In this document: in pieces, positions 44,700 to 53,350 of the stretch
Layout of the letters: each line of letters starts with the position of its first letter
How positions within the stretch are numbered: position 1 is the stretch's first letter
Assembly: GCF_000420045.1 (NCBI RefSeq)
Contig: NZ_ATUE01000006.1
Coordinates: forward strand, 620,001-684,000
From: Perlucidibaca piscinae DSM 21586
Lineage (GTDB): Bacteria; Pseudomonadota; Gammaproteobacteria; Pseudomonadales; Moraxellaceae
Length of the DNA stretch: 64,000 bases
Direction of reading: 5' to 3'
Translations under genes and position numbers: made by a program
Notes under the pieces: model-generated
Told to the model about the DNA's origin: nothing
Database searches by the model: none
What the model saw: only the letters and a program-made list of their open reading frames with translations

Positions 44700-44732
44700 A
44701 GAGTGTTGTTTACCCCCATGGAGAGGAAAATC

Positions 44733-44888
44733 ATGAAGCTGTTCAATCGCAAGTCCGAGCAAGGCGCCACCATCATCGAATACGTGCTGCTCGCCGCTCT
44801 GCTGTCCATCGCTGCCATCGCTGTGCTCGGCGGTCTGGGCACCAACATCTCGACAACTTTTGCTTCGGTCTCGACCTCGCTTCAGTAA
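44733..44888 (+). CDS. flp: Flp-family major pilin, copy 2
   Basis: A 51-residue prepilin from the ATG at 44733, preceded by a GAGAGGA Shine-Dalgarno at about six bases; in-frame ATGs upstream would give an unusual leader. Leader MKLFNRKSEQG, then ATIIEYVLLAALLSIAAIAVL with Glu +5 and Tyr +6, and a short tail ending ASVSTSLQ. It is the more canonical of the two pilins and is followed by a strong terminator, as expected for an abundant major subunit. Confidence 0.95.
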   Translation: MKLFNRKSEQGATIIEYVLLAALLSIAAIAVLGGLGTNISTTFASVSTSLQ

Positions 44889-44902
44889 TCGAGCTGATCT
44901 GG

Positions 44903-44928
44903 AAAAAGGGAGATTTTCTCCCTTTTTT
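44903..44928. terminator. Bidirectional terminator after flp
   Basis: An 11-bp perfect stem, AAAAAGGGAGA (44903-44913) and TCTCCCTTTTT (44917-44927), with a TTT loop and a T run on each strand. It should stop pilin transcription and also nagZ transcription from the other side. Confidence 0.93.
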
Positions 44929-44949
44929 CATTTTAAGAACTTTTGAGGT

Positions 44950-45828
44950 CTAACCAAGTACGCTTCGAACCGCCTCTCGCGAATTGCAGATCAGAACCAC
45001 GCCACACCCCGCCCCCATCGCCACAGCCACGCGCTGACGCATGTCTCCCAGGCCAGCCGCGCCTTCCATGCACAGGTCATCCGAGAACACCACACCTGTG
45101 AAGCCCAGCTGCTCACGCAGCACCGTCTTCAGCCAGAACTCGGAGAAGCCGGCTGGCAGCGGATCCACCTGCGGGTAAACCACGTGCGCCGGCATAATGC
45201 CGTCCAGTTCGGCCGCGAGCTCGCGGAACGGCACCAGGTCATAGGCCGAAATCTCGTCCCAGCTGCGGTTGTCCACCGGCAGCTCCAGATGCGAGTCGGC
45301 CGCCACCGAGCCATGTCCCGGGAAATGCTTGCCGATGGTCATCATGCCGGCCGCCTTCATGCCCTGCATGAAGGCCCGGATCAGCGTCACGGCTTTCATC
45401 GGTTCGCTGTGAAAGGCGCGATCACCAATCACGCCACTGACACCGACATCGAGATCGAGCACGGGGGCAAAGCTGAAGTCGATGCCGACCTCGCGCACTT
45501 CGCGCGCCATGGTCTCGCCCCACTGTCGTGCCGAGGCAATCGCCGCGTCGGGGTCGCGATCATAGTGATGCCCTAGCGTGCGCATGGGCGGAATGCGCGT
45601 GAAACCCTCGCGCAGACGTTGCACACGGCCGCCCTCCTGATCTACGGCAATCCACAATTCGGGACGTACCGCGCGCATGGCATCGGTGAGCGCACGCACC
45701 TGCTCGGGGGTGTCGACATTGCGGCTGAACAGGATGACGCTGCCTACCATCGGATGCGCCAGCAGCTCGCGGTCTTCGTCGGTCAGGGTGAGGCCGGCAA
45801 CATCGATCATCAGGGGGCCGCGGGTCAT
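44950..45828 (-). CDS. nagZ: Beta-N-acetylglucosaminidase NagZ (GH3)
   Basis: Cytosolic family-3 glycosidase of 292 residues that removes GlcNAc from anhydromuropeptides in cell-wall recycling. Seen: LFSRNVDTPEQV, VDQEGGRVQRLR, the catalytic GKHFPGHGSVAADSHLELP loop with its His and Asp, and VVFSDDLCMEGA with the nucleophile Asp. The ATG at 45828 has GGAG nine bases upstream. It is somewhat shorter than the E. coli enzyme (341). It diverges from prc; a C8 tract lies in its upstream region. Confidence 0.95.
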   Translation of the reverse strand: MTRGPLMIDVAGLTLTDEDRELLAHPMVGSVILFSRNVDTPEQVRALTDAMRAVRPELWIAVDQEGGRVQRLREGFTRIPPMRTLGHHYDRDPDAAIASARQWGETMAREVREVGIDFSFAPVLDLDVGVSGVIGDRAFHSEPMKAVTLIRAFMQGMKAAGMMTIGKHFPGHGSVAADSHLELPVDNRSWDEISAYDLVPFRELAAELDGIMPAHVVYPQVDPLPAGFSEFWLKTVLREQLGFTGVVFSDDLCMEGAAGLGDMRQRVAVAMGAGCGVVLICNSREAVRSVLG

Positions 45829-45876
45829 GGCGACAGGCTCCGGAAACAGGGACTGGACAGGCTGCCGAGCCTGCCG

Positions 45877-45884
45877 CCCCCCCC
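45877..45884. repeat. C8 homopolymer between nagZ and prc
   Basis: Eight C in the 121-base divergent spacer, about 50 bases before the nagZ start and 66 before prc. Length changes could alter promoter geometry. No promoter was identified around it. Confidence 0.85.
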
Positions 45885-45949
45885 TGCAAATGTCAAAGCC
45901 AAAACGCTCCCGAGGCCGCTGATCTTGGTGATATGATCAGGAATCCAGC

Positions 45950-48160
45950 ATGCGCCACCTCATGAGCCAGACCAGGATGTCCGAGTCCATGCCGCACACG
46001 ATGCGCCCGTTTCACCCGCCCGTTGCACGGGGCATCCACCGCAGCATTAAACTCGCTGCCGCCTTCGCATCGGCACTGGCCACCCTGCCCCTGATGGCGG
46101 CCGAGACACCCCCGCTCGAGCCCACGGCGCAGCAGAGCCAGACCACCCGACTGGTGGCTCGCCAGCTCAGTGTGCTGCACTACAACCGCCTGACCCTCGA
46201 CGACCAGATGTCGCAAACCATCTGGACACGCTACCTTGATGCCCTGGACGGTCAGCGCATCTATTTTCTGGCGGCTGACATCCAGGCCTTCTCGGGCAAC
46301 CGCACTTTGTTCGACAACCAGATCAAGGCCGGCCAGCTCAACGTCGCCTTCGCCATGTTCAACCGCCAGCAGCAGCGCACGCGTGAGCGCCTGGAGTTCG
46401 TGCTCAAGGAGCTCGACACCAACCAGAAAGCCCTGCTCGACTTCAGCGACAATGACAGCATCGAGAATGACCGCAAGGATGCCCCCTGGGTGCGCTCGAA
46501 AGCGGAACTCGATCAGCTCTGGCGACTTCGTCTGAAGTCGGCGGCGCTGTCGCTGCGGCTCGCCGACAAGACTGACGCCGAGATCATCAGCACGCTCAAG
46601 CGTCGCTACAAGTCGCAGTTCACGGCCATCAGCCAGAGCAAGCCGGAAGATGCCTTCCAGCTCTTCATGAACGCCTATACCGAGATCTACGACCCGCACA
46701 CGCAGTACCTGTCACCGCGCAATTCGGACAACTTCAACATCAACATGAGTCTGCAGCTGGAGGGCATCGGTGCCGTTCTGCAGACGGATGACGAGTTCAC
46801 CAAGGTGGTGCGTCTGGTCCCCGGCGGTCCTGCCGACAAGTCGCGGCAGATCAAGCCCAATGACCGCATTCTCGCGGTGGCCGAGGGCAACAAGGACTTT
46901 GTCGACGTCGTGGGCTGGCGCATCGACGAGGTCGTCCAGCTGATTCGTGGCGCCAAGAACACGACCGTTCGCCTGCAGGTGCAACCGGCCGGCGCCGACT
47001 CCGGTGCCGTCAAGACCGTCAGTCTGGTGCGCAACACCGTCGCGCTCGAGGACCAGGCCGCCAGCAAGCGCATCCTTGATGTTACGCGCAATGGCCAGGT
47101 ACGTCGCGTCGGCGTGATCAAGCTGCCGACCTTCTATGCCGACTTCCAGGGCATGCAGTCCGGCGATCCGGACTACCGCAGCACCACCCGTGACGTGCGC
47201 AAGCTGCTGCTGGAACTCAAGCAGGAACGCGTGCAAGGCATAGTGCTGGATCTGCGCAACAACGGCGGCGGCTCGCTGACCGAGGTCAACGACCTGCTTG
47301 GCGAGTTCATCAGCACCGGCCCCACCGTGCAGGTGCGTGATGCGCGCGGCCGTACCGAAACGCTGGGCGACGGCAACCCCGAGGTGACCTGGTCCGGCCC
47401 GCTGGTGGTCATCACCAATCGCCTGTCGGCATCGGCCGCCGAGATATTTGCAGGCGCCATCCAGGACTACGGACGCGGCCTGATCGTCGGCAGCACCACC
47501 TTCGGCAAGGGCACCGTGCAATCCCTGCGCGACCTCAGCTATGGCCAGCTCAAGATCACCGAGGCTAAGTTCTACCGCATCTCCGGTGCCAGCACGCAGA
47601 ACAAGGGCGTGGATCCCGACATCGCGTTTCCGGAGCTGTTCGACAACAAGGAGATTGGCGAGTCGGCACTGGACCACGCCCTGCCCTGGGATACCATCAA
47701 GGCCGCGCGCTATGCTCGCCTCGGCGACCTGGGCGCCCGTCTGACAGCGCTGCAGGCAGCATCGCGCCTGCGCCAGCAACGCGACCCGGACATGCGCTAC
47801 CTGCTCGAACAGCAGAAGTTGCTGATCGATCTCAAGGACCAGAAGACCACCTCGCTCAACGAGAAGGCTCGTCTGGCCGAAAAGACCGCGCTCGATGCAC
47901 GTCGCCTGGGCATCGAGAACCGCCGCCGCCAGGCCAAGGGACAGCCCCTGCTCAAGACCTGGGCAGAGCTTGAGGAAATCCAGTCCAAGCAGAACCCGGA
48001 AAGCGACCCCAACTTCGAGCGCCCCGAGGAGCGTGCCCTGGCCGAGGAGGCTGCCGAGATCCTGATCGACACGCTGACTCCCGCACTGACACGCGCCACG
48101 GCCAAGCGTTCCGCTCCCGCTGTCACGTCGCCCGCCCGGCGACCGGTGGTGGAGCGCTGA
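45950..48160 (+). CDS. prc: Tail-specific periplasmic protease Prc
   Basis: Periplasmic serine protease of 736 residues. The ATG at 45950 follows AGGA by seven bases; a signal peptide follows a long N-region and ends near MAA (about residue 50). Then come the N-terminal helical domain, PDZ (about 255-340, GIGAVLQTDDEFTKVVRLVPGGPADK) and the S41 core: catalytic Ser495 in SASAAEIFAGAI and Lys520 in TTFGKGTVQ, 25 residues apart as in E. coli Prc. The C-terminal domain has many charged residues. It degrades C-terminally exposed substrates and trims cell-envelope proteins. Confidence 0.95.
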   Translation: MRHLMSQTRMSESMPHTMRPFHPPVARGIHRSIKLAAAFASALATLPLMAAETPPLEPTAQQSQTTRLVARQLSVLHYNRLTLDDQMSQTIWTRYLDALDGQRIYFLAADIQAFSGNRTLFDNQIKAGQLNVAFAMFNRQQQRTRERLEFVLKELDTNQKALLDFSDNDSIENDRKDAPWVRSKAELDQLWRLRLKSAALSLRLADKTDAEIISTLKRRYKSQFTAISQSKPEDAFQLFMNAYTEIYDPHTQYLSPRNSDNFNINMSLQLEGIGAVLQTDDEFTKVVRLVPGGPADKSRQIKPNDRILAVAEGNKDFVDVVGWRIDEVVQLIRGAKNTTVRLQVQPAGADSGAVKTVSLVRNTVALEDQAASKRILDVTRNGQVRRVGVIKLPTFYADFQGMQSGDPDYRSTTRDVRKLLLELKQERVQGIVLDLRNNGGGSLTEVNDLLGEFISTGPTVQVRDARGRTETLGDGNPEVTWSGPLVVITNRLSASAAEIFAGAIQDYGRGLIVGSTTFGKGTVQSLRDLSYGQLKITEAKFYRISGASTQNKGVDPDIAFPELFDNKEIGESALDHALPWDTIKAARYARLGDLGARLTALQAASRLRQQRDPDMRYLLEQQKLLIDLKDQKTTSLNEKARLAEKTALDARRLGIENRRRQAKGQPLLKTWAELEEIQSKQNPESDPNFERPEERALAEEAAEILIDTLTPALTRATAKRSAPAVTSPARRPVVER

Positions 48161-48214
48161 CGAATGCCCCTTGCGGGCACCGTGTGACGGCGCAGATGTC
48201 AGGTGCCAACGGCC

Positions 48215-49687
48215 ATGACTGACGCCATGCATCACGCTTGGCCGGACGCCCTGTTTGACCGGGTCAGCGGCACGCGTGCCATGCCCGGCCACCGGGTACA
48301 GCTGGTGCTCGACAGCCGTGAACACGAGCCCTGCGCACTGGATCTGATTGCCCGTGCACGTACGCACATTCACATTGAGCATTACCTCGCGGAAAACGAT
48401 GCCTGGAGCACGTCCCTGCTTTCGGCGCTATGCCAGCGGGCACGCGAAGGCATCCAGGTACGCGTGCTGCTCGACTTCATGGGCAGCTGGAGACTGGGCT
48501 GGGGTTGGGGACGTGCGCTGCGCGCAGCAGGTGGCGAGCTGCGCTGGTTCAATGTGCCCGGTCTTGGCGAACCGCTTGGCTGGGTGGTTCGCAACCACCG
48601 CAAACTGATCAGTATTGATGGCACGGATGCCCTGATGGGCGGCTGGTGCCTGAGCGCGCGCTGGCGCGGCAGTCAACCGAACGACCCCTGGCGGGACACC
48701 GGAGTGCTGGTCAGCGGCCCGGTGGTGGCGCTAGCAGAAGCTGCCTTCGGCGCTACATGGCAGCTAAGCGGCGGCAGCTCGGCGCAGCCGTCATCGGCGC
48801 CCGCATCGTCCCTGCTGATGTGTCACGATGATCATTTTCATGACGATGTGCGCGTGCGCCTGCTTGCCGGTCGTCCGCAAGCCAGTCCCCTGTTTGCCCT
48901 TGAACAGCTTGCCATGGCATCGGCCCGCGAGACGCTCTGGATAACGGATGCCTATCCGGTGGGGACGCCAGCCTGGCTGGACGCCCTTCGCCGCGCTGCG
49001 GCCGATGGCGTCGATGTGCGTCTGCTGGTGCCTGGCAGCACCGACCTGCCCCTGCTGGGCATGTTGTCACGATCCAGCTACCGCGCCCTTCTGGAGGCCG
49101 GCATTCGCGTGTTTGAATGGAATGGCGGCATGTTGCACGCCAAGTCGCTGGTCATTGACGGTCATTGGAGTCGCGTCGGCTCAAGCAACTCCAATCCCGC
49201 CTCGTGGCTGGGCAACTACGAACTCGATGTGGTGATCGAAGACGCCGGCTTCGGCGACATGATGAACACGCGTTTCCTGATTGATCTGGATCATGCCACC
49301 GAGATCGTGCTGCGCGCCGACAGGGCGGTTCGCGCCGTACCCCCGACACGTCCCCCCGGGCAAGAGCGCAACACACTGATCCGAACCGTGAAACAGGCAC
49401 GTTTGAATGCCAAGACGCCGCTGCGGGTGTCACGCTCGGTTGCACTTGCGGTACGCGAGGCGCGCGCACTGCCGCCCAGTGACGCCGGCCTGCTCGCGCT
49501 GGGCGGAAGTCTGGGCTTGCTGGTGACACTGGCTGGCTGGCTTCTGCCGGAATGGCTGGCTGGCGGCATCGCCCTGCTCAGCGGACTGGTCAGCATCAAC
49601 TTGCTGCGCATTGCGCTGCGACGTTACGGATTGTACCGACGCGGCATGATGCCGTCGAACCCGCGCGACCTCAGTCCGCCAGAATAG
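48215..49687 (+). CDS. Cardiolipin-synthase-like phospholipase D family protein
   Basis: A 490-residue protein with two PLD active sites: NHRKLISIDGTDALMGG near 128 and LHAKSLVIDGHWSRVGSSN near 307, each HxK(x)4D. The block HIHIEHYLAENDAW at about 50 is typical of ClsB/YbhO-like enzymes. The C terminus adds two hydrophobic helices (about 420-465, LGLLVTLAGWLLPEW, GIALLSGLVSINLLRI), unusual for ClsB. It probably transfers a phosphatidyl group. A GTG at 48203 is an alternative start. It converges with tadG, overlapping by 17 bases. Confidence 0.85.
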   Translation: MTDAMHHAWPDALFDRVSGTRAMPGHRVQLVLDSREHEPCALDLIARARTHIHIEHYLAENDAWSTSLLSALCQRAREGIQVRVLLDFMGSWRLGWGWGRALRAAGGELRWFNVPGLGEPLGWVVRNHRKLISIDGTDALMGGWCLSARWRGSQPNDPWRDTGVLVSGPVVALAEAAFGATWQLSGGSSAQPSSAPASSLLMCHDDHFHDDVRVRLLAGRPQASPLFALEQLAMASARETLWITDAYPVGTPAWLDALRRAAADGVDVRLLVPGSTDLPLLGMLSRSSYRALLEAGIRVFEWNGGMLHAKSLVIDGHWSRVGSSNSNPASWLGNYELDVVIEDAGFGDMMNTRFLIDLDHATEIVLRADRAVRAVPPTRPPGQERNTLIRTVKQARLNAKTPLRVSRSVALAVREARALPPSDAGLLALGGSLGLLVTLAGWLLPEWLAGGIALLSGLVSINLLRIALRRYGLYRRGMMPSNPRDLSPPE

Positions 49688-50729
49688 CGGGGGTAGTCGC
49701 TCCGAAGAAGGCGCCACCACCCGCTCCGCCACTGGTGCCGGGAGCCTTGAAGTTGGCGATGAAACTGCCTTCGACGTATTTGCTGCTGCCGCCTACGGCG
49801 GCAGTCAACCGAAATGGCGCAAACGCGACGATGGGAACAGCCCCACTTTTGGACAGGTCAGCCTTGTCGACCACCGGTATCAACACATCCCAGCTGCCGC
49901 CCTTGGCATCGATGAGATCCTGCACGACCTTGTAGATCGACGTTTCAGTACCAGACTGAATGAATACCTCGTCATCAAGAGTCAACTCCACCGTATTACC
50001 CGTGCTGAGAAGGGTCTTGGTGACCTTGGCACTCTGGCTGAACAGATCCAGCGAGCTCCATTGACCGGCGGAGCAGTTGGGGTAGTGATATGCCGAGCCG
50101 ATGCGAACCACCTGGTTGGCGTTTATGGGTGCGCCGTTAGCCCAGTATTGATCGAACATGCACTTGTTGAGCACCATGGGAAACAGCGAGCCCTCTCCGG
50201 CAAACCCGGGTGTGGCAATGACTGCGACCGCGCTGGCTTGAATGGAGGCCAGGTAACGCTGGAACACCGGCGCAAAGAGGAGATCCAGCGCACCTCCGTT
50301 GACTCCCTCGTCCAGCGTCACGGTGACCCTGACCGCCGGGTTCTCGCCCAGCAGCGGCGCCGGAGACCCCTCATCATGCGGACGCATGGGGCCTCCGCCT
50401 TCAATCGGCCAGAATCCGAGGTCAATCACACCCGTCTGCAGCAAGGCTCCGGCAGCCCGGTTCAAGGTAATCGCTTCAGCAGCCCCCTCTTCGGCCGAGT
50501 TCCAGTCCGGCGCGATGTAGCTGCCGAGGCGTGCAGCGCCTGCAAGCGCAGCCGCATCAGCTGCATTCTGCAGCTCGTTTCGGGCTACAAGGATGCGCGA
50601 CACGTCAATAGCCAAAGCGGTCAAAGCAACAAGGCAGAAAGTCAATGGCGCAGCGAGCAGCATGATGCCACCACGCTGGGCCTTGCCGATGCGAGGGAGT
50701 GTCACGGAACATGCCTCGTGAATGGCCAT
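49671..50729 (-). CDS. tadG: TadG-like pilus assembly protein, satellite cluster copy 1
   Basis: A 352-residue protein. I prefer the ATG at 50729, preceded by GGGAG six bases upstream; a TTG at 50774 overlapping tadE would add 15 residues. After a basic GKAQRGGIM stretch there is one helix (PLTFCLVALTALAIDVSRIL) and the Tad-domain signature VARNELQNAADAAALAGAAR. The remainder is extracytoplasmic. It forms a pair with the upstream TadE-like gene. Confidence 0.82.
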   Translation of the reverse strand: MAIHEACSVTLPRIGKAQRGGIMLLAAPLTFCLVALTALAIDVSRILVARNELQNAADAAALAGAARLGSYIAPDWNSAEEGAAEAITLNRAAGALLQTGVIDLGFWPIEGGGPMRPHDEGSPAPLLGENPAVRVTVTLDEGVNGGALDLLFAPVFQRYLASIQASAVAVIATPGFAGEGSLFPMVLNKCMFDQYWANGAPINANQVVRIGSAYHYPNCSAGQWSSLDLFSQSAKVTKTLLSTGNTVELTLDDEVFIQSGTETSIYKVVQDLIDAKGGSWDVLIPVVDKADLSKSGAVPIVAFAPFRLTAAVGGSSKYVEGSFIANFKAPGTSGGAGGGAFFGATTPAILAD

Positions 50730-50766
50730 CACGGACTCCCTGCAGGCGGACTCTGGCCCGCCCGAC

Positions 50767-51192
50767 TCACTCAAAGATCATGGTGGCCGTCGCGGCCAAT
50801 GGGCCCGGACTGAGCACCTTGAGCAGCGCAAGTCCGGTGTAGGCATAGCTGACCGTCACGCGCAGTGGCTCACCCGGGATACGCCCGGCTGGCTCCTCAA
50901 TCACGACCTCAGGGGCCACCTGACTGCCAAAGGTGATGAGGTGTTCCTGGCAATAGTCGAGTGCCGTCTGGGTGATGTCTTCATGACTGGGTGCCGGAAC
51001 ACGGAAAGAGATACCTGCCCGAGCCGCTTCCCGGCTGGCATTGGTGATCACCGCCTGGTTGTAGAGCGCCAACCCGTACGTGATGGTCGCGAATGCCAGC
51101 ATCAAAAAGACGGGCAAAACGAAAGCCATCTCGATGACGGCGAGACCACGACCGTGGTGACGTGACTTGCCTAGCAGGTAATGACAACGCAT
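50767..51192 (-). CDS. tadE: TadE-like pseudopilin, satellite cluster copy 1
   Basis: A 141-residue protein from the ATG at 51192, with GGAG eight bases upstream. Short basic leader, then RGLAVIEMAFVLPVFLMLAFATITYG (split helix with Glu near +5), and the block ALYNQAVITNASREAARAGI. The last block is nearly identical in the TadE at 52457, so these two are recent paralogues. Possibly co-translated with the downstream tadG. Confidence 0.82.
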   Translation of the reverse strand: MRCHYLLGKSRHHGRGLAVIEMAFVLPVFLMLAFATITYGLALYNQAVITNASREAARAGISFRVPAPSHEDITQTALDYCQEHLITFGSQVAPEVVIEEPAGRIPGEPLRVTVSYAYTGLALLKVLSPGPLAATATMIFE

Positions 51193-51271
51193 AGCGAACA
51201 CTCCGAATACCCACATTTGAATATGCGTCGGATGCGGAGTGAAGAATGTGGTTTAAATGCTGGTTAAATGT

Positions 51272-51301
51272 CAAGAAGATCGCCTTTTGGCGACCTTCTT
51301 G
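51272..51301 (-). terminator. Hairpin between the two tadE-tadG pairs
   Basis: Arms 51272-51284 and 51289-51301 pair over 13 bp around a four-base loop. On the plus strand one pair is a mismatch (A/C), but in the minus-strand transcript it is a G-U wobble, so the stem works in the sense of the tad genes. Only a weak T-containing stretch follows, so it may be a partial terminator or an mRNA-processing element between the pairs. Confidence 0.6.
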
Positions 51302-51314
51302 TAAACACCTTGAT

Positions 51315-52433
51315 TTAATTGACGAGAATCGATTTGGTCATCACACCGGCAGTACGCGGGCCATCCAGATCCGGAAGGCCATCGACAAACTTGACGGGAT
51401 CGGCAATCGTGAACTCGATGAAATTTGTCACACCGCCAGATTTACCGTTGTTAAGTACCGGTTTGCCCTTGTTGATATTACCCAGTTCGAGTGCAATCAG
51501 GTTTTGTATCGTGACATTTTTCTGCCCCGTCGGAAGCAGGGTTTCCGAGAGCAACGGCACCAGCACCACATCACCGGTGACCTTGCCATACAGATTGGTT
51601 ACCGAGCCTCCGAGAATGTCGGTGGTGTCACCTGGCTCGACAGGAACAGCCACTTCAGGATCACTGAGAATATCCTGGACGCTCTTGTTGCCGTTGCAGC
51701 CAGAGTCCGTGCAGAAGGATACCCACTGGGCAAACCCCTGGAAGACATTGCCACCAATATCCTTGCAGGCCACGTCGTTGGGTTGACCGGCGGAGGAGGA
51801 ACCATAAACCCTGAATGTAAGCGGTGAATTGGTCTTGGGAGACCCATCGGCATTGAGCAACGCATTCTTGAGGCAGTTGGAGAAGGCGAATGGCATTCCC
51901 TTGCCACTGGTGGACGTGGCAATGACACCCGTTGCCGAGGCATCCAGCTCGAAGAAATCAACACCCATCAGCGGTGCAAACACGGTCTGGATCACGCCAG
52001 AAGCGGAGGCTTCGGAACGGTCGACGGTAACGCGCATGGCAGGGAGTTCGTCCGAAGCCAGCGAGAACGAGGCGATCGGCAGATCGGAACAGTCTGCAAC
52101 CAGTTCGAATGAGCCGCCTTCAGACCAGACGCCCACAAGCACCGAAAGATCACCGGCAGCAACAGCTGTCTTCAACACCTTGTTCTTGGCTGCATACGTT
52201 TCTGCCGCATCACAGGCAGCGGCCCAGTCCTGGTCATAGAAATTGCCGATGCTGCCAATGCCCGCGAGGGCGGCGGAATCTGCGGCGTTCTGCAGTTCCC
52301 CCTTGACCACGTAGGCGCGGCCAAAGTCCACCGTGAATGCGGTGATGCCAAGCAACGAGACCATGGCTCCCATGACAAGAATCAGGGAGGCGCCACGCTG
52401 GTTGCGGCGCGGCTTGGCGAAAAAGCGATTCAT
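51315..52433 (-). CDS. tadG: TadG-like pilus assembly protein, satellite cluster copy 2
   Basis: A 372-residue protein: basic start MNRFFAKPRRNQRGA, one helix (about 15-38, SLILVMGAMVSLLGITAFTV), then the signature DFGRAYVVKGELQNAADSAALAGI. The extracytoplasmic region has several Cys, including CTDSGCNGN and a late GGSVTNLYGKVTGD part. GGAGG lies six bases before the ATG. It starts 23 bases after the TadE at 52457 and is its partner. Confidence 0.82.
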   Translation of the reverse strand: MNRFFAKPRRNQRGASLILVMGAMVSLLGITAFTVDFGRAYVVKGELQNAADSAALAGIGSIGNFYDQDWAAACDAAETYAAKNKVLKTAVAAGDLSVLVGVWSEGGSFELVADCSDLPIASFSLASDELPAMRVTVDRSEASASGVIQTVFAPLMGVDFFELDASATGVIATSTSGKGMPFAFSNCLKNALLNADGSPKTNSPLTFRVYGSSSAGQPNDVACKDIGGNVFQGFAQWVSFCTDSGCNGNKSVQDILSDPEVAVPVEPGDTTDILGGSVTNLYGKVTGDVVLVPLLSETLLPTGQKNVTIQNLIALELGNINKGKPVLNNGKSGGVTNFIEFTIADPVKFVDGLPDLDGPRTAGVMTKSILVN

Positions 52434-52456
52434 GATGGGCCTCCGCCGGAAACAGA

Positions 52457-52900
52457 TCAGATCTCGAACTTCATCTGTGTTTCGGATTCCATGCTGATCA
52501 CGTTGCCAACACCCATCAGGGCTCCAGCAACCGTGTTGAAGTCGAAGTTCACGCGCACGATCAGCGTGTTGTCCATCTTGGTCGGGTCAACGGCATTGAT
52601 GGTGGAGACAGGTTCAGCCTCTGCCGTGCACGTTGTAGAACCGCCAAAATTGATCAGACGACCATTGCAACGATTGATCGCATCCTGGGCAATCGCGTCG
52701 TAGTCAACGGTGGTGGAATAGACGATGCCGTTCCGAGCTGCCTCGCGACTGGCGTTGGTGATCACCGACTTGTTGTACAGGGCTATGCCGAAATTGATGA
52801 CGCCGAAAAGCACCAGAAGCACGAGCGGCAAGGTCAATGCGGCTTCAATGATGGCAACACCTTTCTGCCCGGATGCGGACTTGCGATTCAATCTGATCAT
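52457..52900 (-). CDS. tadE: TadE-like pseudopilin, satellite cluster copy 2
   Basis: A 147-residue protein, first gene of the satellite run, with GGGAGAG before the ATG. Leader MIRLNRKSASGQKG, then VAIIEAALTLPLVLLVLFGV with Glu near +5, then NFGIALYNKSVITNASREAA. The rest is a small soluble domain with two Cys (INRCNGRLINFGGSTTC). It should be a minor pseudopilin of a Tad system, processed by a peptidase encoded elsewhere. Confidence 0.83.
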   Translation of the reverse strand: MIRLNRKSASGQKGVAIIEAALTLPLVLLVLFGVINFGIALYNKSVITNASREAARNGIVYSTTVDYDAIAQDAINRCNGRLINFGGSTTCTAEAEPVSTINAVDPTKMDNTLIVRVNFDFNTVAGALMGVGNVISMESETQMKFEI

Positions 52901-53205
52901 GTCAACTCTCCCTGTAACCTGATCAATCCCGTTCCGGGATCCTGATCAAGGACATGCACTGGCTGGCAGGGAGCGACACGCTAACGTGGTCTCATCAGGC
53001 AGTCATTGCCTGAGTGATGCGACGCGGCAAAGGTTTTGCCACATGCTTCGACAGTCATTGCTGCTGCCGAGGCTCCCTGCATCGATGAACGTTTACATTT
53101 TAACCACACTACATCACGAAAAGCCACTGCTTTAATCACGGGCACGATGGATTGCTCAATGCCCCCTGCCAATGACCTGGCGCCTGTTGTAGGATGCGCT
53201 GCGCG
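52901..53205. promoter_or_regulatory. Control region upstream of the satellite tad cluster and tRNA-Ser
   Basis: A 305-base stretch without a credible gene. It holds two hairpin-forming repeats: TCAGGCA (52995-53001) / TGCCTGA (53007-53013), and GGCAAA (53026-53031) / TTTGCC (53035-53040), about 100 bases before the minus-strand tadE start. They may regulate that run. The promoter of the tRNA must lie at its right-hand end, but no clear boxes were seen. Confidence 0.4.
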
Positions 53206-53293
53206 GGAGGCGTGGCAGAGTGGTTGAATGCACCGGTCTTGAAAACCGGCGACGGGCAACCGTTCGTGAGTTCGAATCTCACCGCCTCCGCCA
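53206..53293 (+). tRNA. tRNA-Ser (anticodon UGA)
   Basis: An 88-base class II tRNA. The acceptor stem GGAGGCG (53206-53212) pairs with CGCCTCC (53283-53289), followed by discriminator G and an encoded CCA (53291-53293). The anticodon stem CCGGT/ACCGG encloses CTTGAAA with TGA at 53240-53242. The long variable arm and the GTTCGAATC T-loop are typical for serine tRNA. Confidence 0.97.
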
Positions 53294-53350
53294 CTTTCTT
53301 CCTCACGTGTCTCATGGCTGCATCGAGGCCAGGTCACCGGGTAGGTGCTC

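Noticed and set aside
48161..48214. Short TGCCC/GGGCA hairpin after prc as terminator
   Set aside because: Only five base pairs and no T run follows.
46712..48382. Minus-strand frame of 556 codons
   Set aside because: Antisense to prc, which carries the Ser/Lys dyad and PDZ domain.
53206..53293. tRNA-Ser as an integration site for a genomic island
   Set aside because: No integrase gene nearby and no second copy of the tRNA 3' end seen elsewhere in the window.
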